A stretch of 64,000 nt of DNA from Arachis hypogaea (GCF_003086295.3 NC_092048.1:43772425-43836424); one strand, 5' to 3'; counted from the first letter of the stretch, positions 22,646 to 32,385 are shown. A program made the numbers and translations. Notes: generated by a model not told the origin, from the sequence alone.

Positions 22646-24373
22646 TGATGAGCGGATAATTTATACGCTTTTTGGCATTGTTTTTAGTATGTTTTTAGTA
22701 GGATCTAGTTACTTTTAGGGATGTTTTCATTAGTTTTTTTGTTAAATTCACATTTCTGGACTTTACTATGAGTTTGTGTGTTTTTCTGTGATTTCAAGTA
22801 TTTTCTGGCTGAAATTGAGGGACTTGAGCAAAAATCAGATTCAGAGGTTGAAGAAGGACTGCTGATGCTGTTGGATTCTGACCTCCCTGCACTCAAAATG
22901 GATTTTCTGGAGCTACAGAACTCAAAATGGCGCGCTTCCAATTGCGTTGGAAATTAGACATCCAGGGATTTCTAAAAATATATAATAGTCCATACTTTGG
23001 CCAAGAATAAATGACATAAACCGGCGTTCAACGCCAGCTTTCTGCCCAATTCTGGCGTCCAACGCCAGAAAAGGATCCAAAACCAGAGTTGAACGCCAGA
23101 AATGGCACAAAACCTGGCGTTCAACTCCACAAATGGCCTCTGCACGTGTAAAGTTAAAGCTCAGCCCAAGCACACACCAAGTGGGCTCCGAAAGTGAATT
23201 TATGCATCAATTACTTACTCATGTAAACCCTAGTGACTAGTTTATTATAAATAGGACCTTTTACTATTGTATTAGACATCAAGGGATTGTATTTTGATCC
23301 TGTGATCACGTTTTGGGGGCTGGCCATCTCGGCCATGCCTGGACCTACACTTATGTATTTTCATACGGTAGAGTTTCTACACTCCATAGATTAAGGTGTG
23401 GAGCTCTGCTGTTCCTCAAAGATTAATGCAAAGTACTACTGTTTTCTATTCAATTCATCTTATTTCGCTTCTAAGATATCCATTCGCACCCAAGAACGTG
23501 ATGAAGGTGATGATTATGTGTGACGCTCATCACCATTCTCCCCTATGAACACGTGCCTGACAAACACTTCCGTTCTACATGAAATAAGCTAGAATGAATA
23601 TCTCTTAGATTTCCTCATCAGAATCTTCGTGGCGTAAGCTAGAATGATGGCGGCATTCAAGAGAATCCGGAAAGTCTAAACCTTGTCTGTGGTATTCCGA
23701 GTAGGATTCAATGATTGAATGACTGTGACGAGCTTCAAACTCGCGATTGCTGGGTGTTAGTGACAGACGCAAAAGAATCAATGGATTCTATTCCGACATG
23801 ATCGAGAACCGACAGATGAATAGCCGTGCTGTGACAGAGCATGTTAGCATATTATTCACTGAGAGGAGGGGATGTAGCCACTGACAACGGTGATGCCCTT
23901 GCATAAAGCCAGCCATGGAAAGGAGTAAGACTGATTGGATGAAGATAGCAGGAAAGCAGAGGTTCAGAGGAACAAAAGCATCTCTATTCGCTTATCTGAA
24001 ATTCTCACCAGTGATTTACATAAGTATTTCTATCCTTCTTTCATTCTATTAATTATTATTCGAAAACACCATTATCAATTTATATCTGCCTAACTGAGAT
24101 TTGCAAGGTGACCATAGCTTGCTTCATACCAACAATCTCCGTGGGATTCGACCCTTACTCACGTGAGGTATTACTTGGACGACCCAGTGCACTTGCTGGT
24201 TAGTTGTATCGAAGTTGTGAACCATGGTATTGGCACCATGTTCTTGGCGCCATTGCCAGGGAAAGAAAGAGCCATGAGTTTTACATAATCAAAGTGTAAT
24301 CACGATTACCCGTACCAAGTTGCTCACGTTGCCAGGGATCGTTTGAGCCTGGACATCACAATTTCGTGCACCA
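22646..24373 (+). repeat. 5' LTR of the FIDEL/Feral-like element
   Basis: TGATGAGCGG ... GTGCACCA, 1728 bp. It contains four GGCGTTCAACGCC-type palindromes at exact 31-bp spacing (GGCG starts at 23023, 23054, 23085 degenerate, 23116). Near its 3' end are two degenerate copies of the primer-binding site (24253-24270 and 24328-24340). Confidence 0.9.
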
Positions 24374-24379
24374 AGTTTT

Positions 24380-24397
24380 TGGCGCCGTTGCCGGGGA
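24380..24397 (+). promoter_or_regulatory. Primer-binding site for tRNA-Asp
   Basis: TGGCGCCGTTGCCGGGGA is the exact complement of the last 18 nt of plant tRNA-Asp (TCCCCGGCAACGGCGCCA, from memory). It lies 6 nt after the LTR terminus. Athila-type gypsy elements use the same tRNA. Confidence 0.85.
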
Positions 24398-26214
24398 TTA
24401 TTTAAGTTTGGACAACTGACGGTTCATCTTGTTGCTCAGATTAGGTAACTTTTTGTTTTGTTTTCAAAAAAAAAATTTTTCAAAAATCTTTCAAAAATTC
24501 TTCCTTTGTTTTCGAAAAAAATAAAAATGTTTTCAAAAATATATTTTTCTTCAGAATTTTTAAGAATGAATTCTAGTGTTTCATGAAATATGTTGAATCC
24601 TATCTGGCTGTAAAGCCATACCCAAACTACTTTGGGATTGGTATTCAACTAATCACTCCAGTCCATGTAATTATATGCTAAAGCTTGGCTGGCTATTAAG
24701 CCATGCCTGACCCTTTGATTGGAGCTTTAAGACTAACATGGCAAGATTCCTGGAATTCATATTAAAAATTTTGAAATCCTTATTTTTATTTTTCACAATA
24801 ATTTTCGAAAAAAAAATTAAAAGAAAATACAAAAAAAAATTTAGAAAATCATAAAAATAAAAAATATTTCATGTTTCTTGTTTGAGTCTTGAGTCATGTT
24901 ATAAGTTTGGTGTCAATTGCATGTGCATCTTGCATTTTTCAAAAATTTCATGCATTCATAGTGTTCTTCATGATCTTCAAGTTGTTCTTGGTAAGTCTTC
25001 TTGTTTGATCTTGATGATTTTTTTGTTTTGTGTTGTTTAGTGTTTTTCATATGCATTCTTGAATTCTTAGTGTCTAAGCATTAAAGAATTCTAAGTTTGG
25101 TGTCTTGCATGTTTTTTTTGCATTAAAAATTTTTTCAAAAATGTGTTCTTGATGTTCATCATGATCTTCATAGTGTTCTTGGTGTTCATCTTGACATTCA
25201 TAGCATTCTTGCATGCATTCATTGTTTTGATCCAAAATTTTCATGCATTGAGTCTTTTTCATGTTTTTTCTCTTTCATCATAAAAATTCAAAAATCAAAA
25301 AAATATCTTTCCCTTTTTCTCTCTTAAAATTTCAAAAATTAGATTTGACTTTTTCAAAAATTTTTAAAATCTAGTTGTTTTCATGAGTCAAATCAAATTT
25401 TCAATTTGAAAATCTTATCTTTTTCAAAATCTTTTTCAAAAATCAAATCTTTCTCATTTTTTTTAGTTATTTTCGAAAATTCTAAAAATATTTTTCAAAA
25501 ATCTTTTTCTTAATTTTACATCAAATTTTCGAAAATAACAATAACAATTAATGTTTTGATTCAAAAATTTCAAGTTTGTTACTTGCTTGTTAAGAAAGAT
25601 TCAAACTTTGAGTTCTAGAATCATATCTTGTGATTTCTTGTGAATCAAGTCATTAATTGTGATTTTAAAAATCAAATCTTTTCAAAAATATCTTCTTATC
25701 TTATCTTTTTTAAAAATGTGATTTCAAAATATCTTTTCTAACTTCTTATATTCTTATCTTTTCAAAATTGATTTTCAAATTTTGTTTCAACTAACTAACT
25801 AACTTTTTGTTTGTTTCCTATCTTTTTCAAAACCACCTAACTAACACTCTCTCTCTAATTTTCGAAAATATCTTCCCCCTTTTTCAAAATTTCTTTTTAA
25901 TTAACTAATTATTTTATTTTTATTTTTTATTTGAATTTTCGAAAAAAAACCACTAACCTTTTTCAAAAACTATTTTCGAAAATCACTAACTCTTTTTCAA
26001 AAATAATTTTTGAAAATTCTCTCATTCTCTCATCTCCTTCTATTTGTTTATTCATCTACTAACACTTCTCTTCATCTCACATCTCTACTCTCCTCACAAA
26101 TGTGTTTCTGTCCTTACATTACACCCATATCCCTTTTCTTCTACTAACAATAAGGAACCTCTTTACTGTGACATAGAGGATTCCTCTTCTTTTCTTTTTC
26201 TCTCCTCTTTCTTA
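24398..26214 (+). other. Untranslated leader of the FIDEL/Feral-like element
   Basis: Very T-rich leader (repeated TTTTCAAAAA, TTTTCGAAAA) between primer site and gag. It has two short hairpins, TGGCT/AGCCA with 4-nt loops, at 24605-24618 and 24690-24703. It also has two copies of TAAGTTTGGTGT (24902-24913, 25092-25103); the second directly follows an 8-bp stem, GAATTCTT (25061) and AAGAATTC (25084). A packaging or dimerisation role is possible but unproven. Confidence 0.5.
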
Positions 26215-26340
26215 TGAGCAGGGACAGAAAAAAAGGCATTCTTGTTGGCTCAATTGCAAAATCTAAATGAGAGGTTGAAGATCTCAGGAGCTCAATGAGA
26301 CTAGAAAACAAGTCTAGATCTCAATCCCTTCCTTGATCCA
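26215..26340 (+). pseudogene. gag of the FIDEL/Feral-like element, 5' fragment
   Basis: ATG at 26215 opens MSRDRKK. One base off, the frame LLAQLQNLNERLKISGAQ continues to the insertion point, with two in-frame stops (TGA at about 26295, TAG at about 26301). After removing the nested LTR and one ATCCA duplication, this frame joins 27953 onward exactly. Both the stops and the insertion break gag. Confidence 0.7.
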
Positions 26341-27950
26341 ACAGCAAACAGATTGAAGAAGAAATAGAGATGAAAGCAGTAAAGAGAGCTTTGATTCAAA
26401 TCACAATTCAGTGAAATTATGCAGACAAGCAAACAGAGAGAATTTCCAAGGTGAGATTGAAACAGAATTTCTTCAATTCTCAACCCAAGATTCAAAACAA
26501 AAAGGAAAAACTAAAAGAGAGAGCTCTCTAATCCTAATGCTCCCTCGTGGAGCCAGCCTCTCTGATGGAGCTCCCCTCTAATGAGATGGAATTGATGCCT
26601 TTATATAGACTTTTTACAAATGAAAATGAAAATGAAATTGAAATTAAAAACAAATTACAATTGAATAAAATTCCTAATCTAGCTTCTCTATGTGCCTTTG
26701 AGTGATGGTAATGGGCTTAGCTTGCTTTGGATTTGAGGAAGAATGGATCTGGATGGCCTTGATGGAATTGGGATCATTCACGTTTGAGTCAACGTTTGAG
26801 GCAAACGTTGACTCAAACATCTTGTAATGGCATGATACAGAATGGGGGTTTGTTGTCACTCACGTTTGAGTTCACGTTTGAGGTCAAACGTGAGCTCAAA
26901 CGTTAAGTCCTCCAGGGTGTGTTTTTGAAGTTCAAGTCTTGGGACGCTTCTTTGTCCTCTTGTCAACGTTGCCAATTTCATGCTCACTATAGACTATTAT
27001 ATATGGTTGGAAAGCTTTGAATGTCAGCTTTCCAACGCAACTGGAATCACCTCAATTGGACATCTACAACTCAAGTTATGCTCCATTGAAGGGGACAGGG
27101 TCGTTGGCCTTGGTGTGCAACGTTTGAGGCGACGTTTGCCTCAAACGTGGACGAAAACGTCAGGTTTTGGAGGCTCAAATGCATTGTCCACCCCATACTA
27201 TTATATATTGTTGGAAAGCCCTGAATGTCTACTTTCCAATGCCATTGGAAGCGCATCATTTGGAGCTCCACAGCTCGAGTTATACTCCGTCGAAGGTGTA
27301 GAGGTCAGTTGGCCTCACTGCAGGTTGCCACCATGTTCGTTTATGCACATTTCGGAGCAGTTTTCTCCCTCAATTTTAGTGTCCACCATGCAGTGCCATA
27401 TATGCTTGGAAAGCTCTCGATTCCTACTTTCCATTGCTTTTTGAATCACCTCATTTGGAGCTCTGTAGCTCAAGTTATTCTTGTTGGAAGTATGCCCCTT
27501 CATGCTATTTGGCGCCAACGTTTGACCTCACGTTTGAGGCAAACGTTGGCTCAAACATTGCTGCCTCCAGGGATGCCATTTCTCTTGGTATTCCTTAGCC
27601 AACGTTTGACCTCACGTTTGAGGCAAACGTTGGCGCAAACGTTGAGCTCCTGGGTGGCTGTGCTGATGAAGCTTCCTTGATTTGGTCATGGGCCACGCTT
27701 TTAAAAGCGTGGTCTAAGGCTCCAAAGTGTGCTCCAACTTCAAAGTGTGCCCAAAATTCCTCTTTTCTTCTTTTTAGCTTATTTTGTGCTCTTTTTGCTT
27801 CTTTTTCTTCTTATTTCCTACAAAGTTTATCAAATCAAAAGATCAAAGAAATATACCATTTAAGCACCAAAGAATGCAATATTTAAGCACTAATCATAAA
27901 TTTCTTGTATGAAAAAGCATAGAAAAACATAACATGATGACATGTCATCA
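26341..27950 (-). mobile_element. Nested solo-LTR-like insertion (1610 bp), TSD ATCCA
   Basis: On the minus strand it starts TGATGACATGTCATCATG and ends ...CAATCTGTTTGCTGT. ATCCA flanks it on both sides (26336-26340 and 27951-27955). The surrounding gag frame closes when it is removed, which fixes the borders. The end (GT rather than CA) is not canonical. It has no ORF of note but is full of AACGTTTGAGG/CCTCAAACGTT inverted repeats (26778-26905, 27117-27160, 27521-27640). Best read as a solo LTR of a third gypsy family. Confidence 0.75.
26778..27640. repeat. AACGTTTGAGG / CAAACGTT palindrome clusters
   Basis: At least three clusters of inverted repeats: CACGTTTGAG...CAAACGTTGA (26778-26905), CAACGTTTGAGG...CCTCAAACGTGG (27117-27160), and two nearly identical ACGTTTGACCTCACGTTTGA...CAAACGTTGG blocks (27521-27560, 27601-27640). 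Arms are 9-12 bp. Spacing is irregular, unlike the 31-bp array at 30381. Confidence 0.7.
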
Positions 27951-27952
27951 AT

Positions 27953-30172
27953 CCAGAACCTGAAAGGACTCTGAAAAGGAAACTAAGAGAAGCTAAATTA
28001 CAACAATCCAGAGACAACTTGATTGAAAATTTCGAACAAGTAAAGGAGATGGCAGCCGAACCCAACAACAATGCAAGGAGAATGCTTGGTGACTTTACTG
28101 CACCAAATTCCAATTTACATGGAAGAAGCATCTCCATTCCTGCCATTGGAGCAAACAACTTTGAGCTGAAACCTCAATTAGTTTCTCTGATGCAGCAGAA
28201 CTGCAAGTTTCATGGACTTCCATCTGAAGATCCTTTTCAGTTCTTAACTGAATTCTTGCAGATATGTGATACTGTAAAGACTAATGGAGTAGATCCTGAA
28301 GTCTACAGGCTCATGCTTTTCCCTTTTGTTGTAAGAGACAGAGCTAGACTCTGGTTGGATTCTCAACCTAAGGATAGCCTGAACTCATGGGATAAGCTGG
28401 TCAAGGCTTTCTTAGCCAAGTTCTTTCCTCCTCAAAAGCTTAGTAAGATTAGAGTGGACGTTCAGACCTTCAGACAGAAAGAAGGTGAATCCCTCTATGA
28501 AGCTTGGGAGAGATACAAAGAACTGACCAAAAAGTGTCCTACTGACATGCTTTCAGAATGGACCATCCTGGATATCTTCTATGATGGTCTGTCTGACTTA
28601 GCTAAAATGTCATTGGATACTTCTGCAGGTGGATCCATACACCTAAAGAAAACGCCTGCAGAAGCTCAAGAACTCATTGACATGGTTGCTAATAACCAGT
28701 TCATGTACACTTCTGAGAGGAATCCTGTGAGTAATGAGACGCCTATGAAGAAGGGAGTTCTTGAGGTTGATACTCTGAATGCCATATTGGCTCAGAACAA
28801 AATATTGACTCAGCAAGTCCATATGATTTCTCAGAGTCTGAATGGAGTGCAAGCTGCATCCAACAGTACTCAAGAGGCCTCTTCTGAAGAAGAAGCTTAT
28901 GATCCTGAGAACCCTGCAATAGCAGAAGTAAATTATTTAGGTGAACCTTATGGAAACACCTATAACTCATCATGGAGAAATCATCCAAATTTCTCATGGA
29001 AGGATCAAAAGCCTCAACAAGGCTTTAATAATGGTGGAAGAAACAGGTTTAGCAATAGCAAGCCTTTTCCATCATCAACTCAGCAACAGACAGAGAACTC
29101 TGAACAAAATACTTCTAATTTAGCAAACTTAGTCTCTGATCTGTCCAAGGCCATTGTAAGTTTCATGAATGAAGCAAGGTCTTTCATTAGAAATTTGGAA
29201 GCACAAGTGGGCCAGCTGAGTAAAAGGATCACTGAAATCCCTCCTAGCACTCTCCCAAGCAATACAGAAGAGAATCCAAAAGGAGAGTACAAGGCCATTG
29301 ACATAAGCACCATGGCCGAACCTGTAAGGGAAGGAGAGGACGTGAATCCCAAGGAGGAAGACCTCCTGGGACGTCCAGTGATCAATAAGGAGCTTCCCTC
29401 TGAGGAACCAAAGGACTCTGAGGCTCATCTAGAGACCATAGAGATTCTATTGAACCTCCTTATGCCATTCATGAGCTCTGATCAGTATTCCTCTTCTGAA
29501 GAGAATGAGGATGTTACTGAAGAGAAAACTGCCAAGTTTCTTGGTGCAATCATGAAGCTGAATGCCAAATTATTTGGCATTGATACTTGGGAAGTTGAAC
29601 CTCCCTTGTTCATCAATGAACTAAGTGATCTGGATCAACTGACATTGCCTCAGAAGAGACAGGATCCTGGAAAGTTCTTAATACCTTGTACTATAGGCAC
29701 CATGATCTTTAAGGCTCTGTGTGACCTTGGTTCAGGGATAAACCTCATGCCCCTCTCTGTAATAGAGAAACTGGAAATCTATGGGGTGCAAGATGCTAAA
29801 ATCTCTTTAGAGATGGCAGATAGCTCAAGAAAACAGGCTTATGGACAAGTAGAGGATGTATTAGTAAAGGTTGAGGGCCTTTACATCCCTACTGATTTCA
29901 TAGTCTTGAATACTGGAAAGGAAGAGGATGAATCCATCATCCTAGGAAGACCTTTCCTAGCCACAGCAAGAGCTGTGATTGATGTGGACAGAGGAGAATT
30001 AGTCCTTCAACTAAATGAGGACAACCTTGTGTTTAAAACTCAAGGATCTCTCTCTGCAACCATGGAAAGGAAGCATGAGAAGCTTCTCTCACTACAGAGT
30101 CAAACAGAGCCCCCACAGTCAAACTCTAAGTTTGGTGTTGGGGAGTTTCAACTATGCTCTGAACATCTGTGA
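27953..30172 (+). CDS. gag-protease of the FIDEL/Feral-like element, main part
   Basis: Open frame of 739 codons after the nested LTR; it has no ATG of its own at the border because the start lies before the insertion. The gag domain (about 28230-28600) has FLTEFLQICDTVKTNGV, RLMLFPFVVRDRARLWLDS, SWDKLVKAFLAKFFPP, RQKEGESLYEAWERYKEL, and would form the particle. A Gln/Ser/Asn-rich linker with a QVGQLSKRI helix follows. The protease-like domain has DLGSGINLMP (29723) in place of the canonical D-T/S-G, and ILGRPFLATARAVIDVDRGEL (29938). It ends at TGA 30170 with no polymerase downstream. The uninterrupted length suggests recent activity. Confidence 0.8.
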   Translation, partial: PEPERTLKRKLREAKLQQSRDNLIENFEQVKEMAAEPNNNARRMLGDFTAPNSNLHGRSISIPAIGANNFELKPQLVSLMQQNCKFHGLPSEDPFQFLTEFLQICDTVKTNGVDPEVYRLMLFPFVVRDRARLWLDSQPKDSLNSWDKLVKAFLAKFFPPQKLSKIRVDVQTFRQKEGESLYEAWERYKELTKKCPTDMLSEWTILDIFYDGLSDLAKMSLDTSAGGSIHLKKTPAEAQELIDMVANNQFMYTSERNPVSNETPMKKGVLEVDTLNAILAQNKILTQQVHMISQSLNGVQAASNSTQEASSEEEAYDPENPAIAEVNYLGEPYGNTYNSSWRNHPNFSWKDQKPQQGFNNGGRNRFSNSKPFPSSTQQQTENSEQNTSNLANLVSDLSKAIVSFMNEARSFIRNLEAQVGQLSKRITEIPPSTLPSNTEENPKGEYKAIDISTMAEPVREGEDVNPKEEDLLGRPVINKELPSEEPKDSEAHLETIEILLNLLMPFMSSDQYSSSEENEDVTEEKTAKFLGAIMKLNAKLFGIDTWEVEPPLFINELSDLDQLTLPQKRQDPGKFLIPCTIGTMIFKALCDLGSGINLMPLSVIEKLEIYGVQDAKISLEMADSSRKQAYGQVEDVLVKVEGLYIPTDFIVLNTGKEEDESIILGRPFLATARAVIDVDRGELVLQLNEDNLVFKTQGSLSATMERKHEKLLSLQSQTEPPQSNSKFGVGEFQLCSEHL

Positions 30173-30377
30173 GGCTCCATGAGAGCCCACTGTCAAGCTA
30201 TTGACATTAAAGAAGCGCTTGTTGGGAGGCAACCCAATGTTTATTTATCTAACTCTATTATTTTTGTTTTTCATGTTTTCTTAGGTTAATGATCATGTGG
30301 AGTCACAAAATAAACAAAAAAATTAAAAACGGATTCAAAAATAGCAGAAGAAAAATCACACCCTGGAGGAAGCATCT
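30173..30377 (+). other. Spacer after gag-protease
   Basis: Short non-coding link with GCGCTTGTTGGGAGGCAACC, a string I recognise as typical just after gag-pol in Athila-like elements. It contains no gene. Confidence 0.4.
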
Positions 30378-30380
30378 GCC

Positions 30381-30553
30381 TGGCGTTCAACGCCAGAACA
30401 GAGCATGGTTCTGGCGCTGAACGCCCAAAATGGGCAGCATCCTGGCGCTGAACGCCCAGAACAAGCATGGTTCTGGCGTTCAACGCCAGAAATGGCAACA
30501 AATGGGCGTTGAACGCCCAAAATGGGCACCAACCTGGCGCTGAACGCCCAGAG
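30381..30553. repeat. Six GGCGTTCAACGCC-type palindromes at 31-bp spacing
   Basis: GGCG arms start at 30382, 30413, 30444, 30475, 30505 and 30536, a spacing of 31, 31, 31, 30, 31. Variants keep the two arms mostly complementary: CTGGCGTTCAACGCCAG, CTGGCGCTGAACGCCCAG, GGGCGTTGAACGCCC. Spacers share ATGG(G/T) and CA-rich blocks. The same period occurs in both LTRs. It lies in non-coding DNA between gag-pro and the next ORF. Confidence 0.85.
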
Positions 30554-30799
30554 TTGTGTGCAAGGGCATTTTACATGCCTAATGGGTGCAGGGATGTAAA
30601 TCCTTGACACCTCCGGATCTGTGGACACCACAGGATCATCTCAGGATCTGTGAATCTCACAGGATCCCCACCCACCTCACCCCCTCTCTCTCTCCATTCA
30701 TGATCATCCCTTCTGTTCTCCATTCACCATTCACATCCATACACACCTTCCCCCTCCTCTCCATATCTTCTTCTTCTTCTTCTATTATTCTTTCTTCTT

Positions 30800-30834
30800 T
30801 TGCTCGAGGACGAGCAACATTCTAAGTTTGGTGT
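30800..30834 (+). promoter_or_regulatory. Internal hairpin plus PPT-like motif
   Basis: TTGCTC (30800-30805) and GAGCAA (30812-30817) enclose loop GAGGAC; after CATTC comes TAAGTTTGGTGT (30823-30834). It is the same architecture as the true polypurine border at 32386-32423, but lies 1.6 kb upstream of it and just before the ORF at 30873. Confidence 0.65.
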
Positions 30835-30872
30835 GGTAAAAGCATAGCTTTTTTTGGTTTTCCATAACCATT

Positions 30873-31290
30873 AATGGCACCTAAGGCCAGAGAAACCTCA
30901 AAGAGGAAAAGGAAGGCAAGTGCTTTCACCTCTGAGCCATGGGAGATGGAAAGATTCATCTCTAAAGCCCATCACTAAGAAAAGGATGGAGCAAACAAAA
31001 GAGCTCATTCATGGAGCTCAAGAGGCGCAAGAAGCTCATCACCATGAGATCCTGGAGATGCCTCAAATGCATTTTCCTCCACAAAACTATTGGGAGCAAA
31101 GCAACACCTTCCTAGAAGAATTAAGTTCCAATATGGGACAACTAAGGGTGGAACATTAAGAACACTCCATATTCCTTCATGAAATAAGAGAAGATCAAAA
31201 AGCAATGAGGGAGGAGCAACAAAGACAAGGAAGAGACATAGAAGAGCTCAAGAACATCATTGAAACGCCATCATCACTAAGGTGGATTCA
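30873..31290 (+). pseudogene. Env-position ORF remnant with internal deletion
   Basis: ATG at 30873 opens MAPKARETSKRKRKASAF, a basic N-terminus, and stops at 30975-30977. A second frame (about 30974-31159, then on past a stop to about 31290) gives a Gln/Glu-rich coiled-coil tail (EQTKELIHGAQEAQEAHHHEIL, EQQRQGRDIEELKNII). In related elements I know, these two parts flank a large globular domain, so here the middle has been deleted. The basic start parallels MSDRGKAKVTSRKRKK of the ORF at 3712. Function is unknown. Confidence 0.5.
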
Positions 31291-32385
31291 TTCCTTGCTC
31301 TTATTTCTTCTGTTTTTCGTTTTCTATGTTATGTGCTTATCTGTGTTTGTGTCTTCATTACATGATCATTAGTAGTTAGTAACTTTGTCTTAAAGTTATG
31401 AATGTCCTATGAATCCATCACCTCTCTTAAATGAAAAATGTTTTAATTCAAAAGAACAAGAAGTACATGAGTTTCGAATTTATCCTTGAACTTAGTTTAA
31501 TTATATTGATGTGGTGACAATGCTTCTTGTTTTCTGAATGTATGCGTGAACAGTGCATATGTCTTTTGAAGTTGTTGTTTAAGAATGTTAAATATGTTGG
31601 CTCTTGAAAGAATGATGACTAGGAGACATGTTATTTGATAATCTGAAAAATCATAAAAATAATTCTTGAAGCAAGAAAAAGCAGCAAAGAACAAAGCTTG
31701 CAGAAAAAAAATAGGCGAAAAAAAAATAGAAAGAAAAAGAAAAAGCAAGCAGAAAAAGCCAAAGCTCTTAAAACCAAGAGGCAAGAGCAAAAAGCCAATA
31801 ACCCTTAAAACCAAAAGGCAAGGGAAAATAAAAAGGATCCCAAGGCTTTGAGCATCAGTGGATAGGAGGGCCTAAAGGAATAAAATCCTGGTCTAAGCGG
31901 CTAAACCAAGCTGTCCCTAACCATGTGCTTGTGGCGTGTAGGTGTCAAGTGAAAACTTGAGACTGAGCGGTTAAAGTCAAGGTCCAAAGCAAAAAAAAGA
32001 GTGTGCTTAAGAACCCTGGACACCTCTAATTGGGGACTTTAGCAAAGCTGAGTCACAATCTGAAAAGGTTCACCCAATTATGTGTCTGTGGCATTTATGT
32101 ATCCGGTGGTAATACTGGAAAACAAAGTGCTTAGGGCCACGGCCAAGACTCATAAAATAGCTGTGTTCAAGAATCATCATACTGAACTAGGAGAATCAAT
32201 AACACTATCTGAACTCTGAGTTCCTATAGATGCCAATCATTCTGAAACTCAATGGATAGAGTGAGATGCCAAAACTATTCAAGAGGCAAAAAGCTATAAG
32301 TCCCGCTCATCTGATTGGAGCCATGTTTCATTGATAGTTTGGAATTTATAGTATATTCTCTTCTTTTTATCCTATTTGATTTTTA
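31291..32385 (+). other. 3' non-coding region of the FIDEL/Feral-like element
   Basis: About 1.1 kb with no gene. It includes an A/G-rich lysine-codon-like tract (31665-31835; AAAAAGAAAAAG) and T-rich ends; open frames there are low-complexity artefacts. Confidence 0.5.

Noticed and set aside
24120..24400. A tRNA gene near the primer-site sequences
   Set aside because: Only the complement of the tRNA-Asp 3' end is present, as expected for a primer-binding site; no cloverleaf can be drawn.
30381..30553. CRISPR-like array of regularly spaced palindromes
   Set aside because: This is plant nuclear DNA inside a retrotransposon; the spacers are related to each other, not unique, and no cas genes exist.
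30286..30631. Reverse-strand ORFs over the palindrome array
   Set aside because: They are open only because the 31-bp repeats contain no stops in that frame; composition is repeat-driven and no domain is present.
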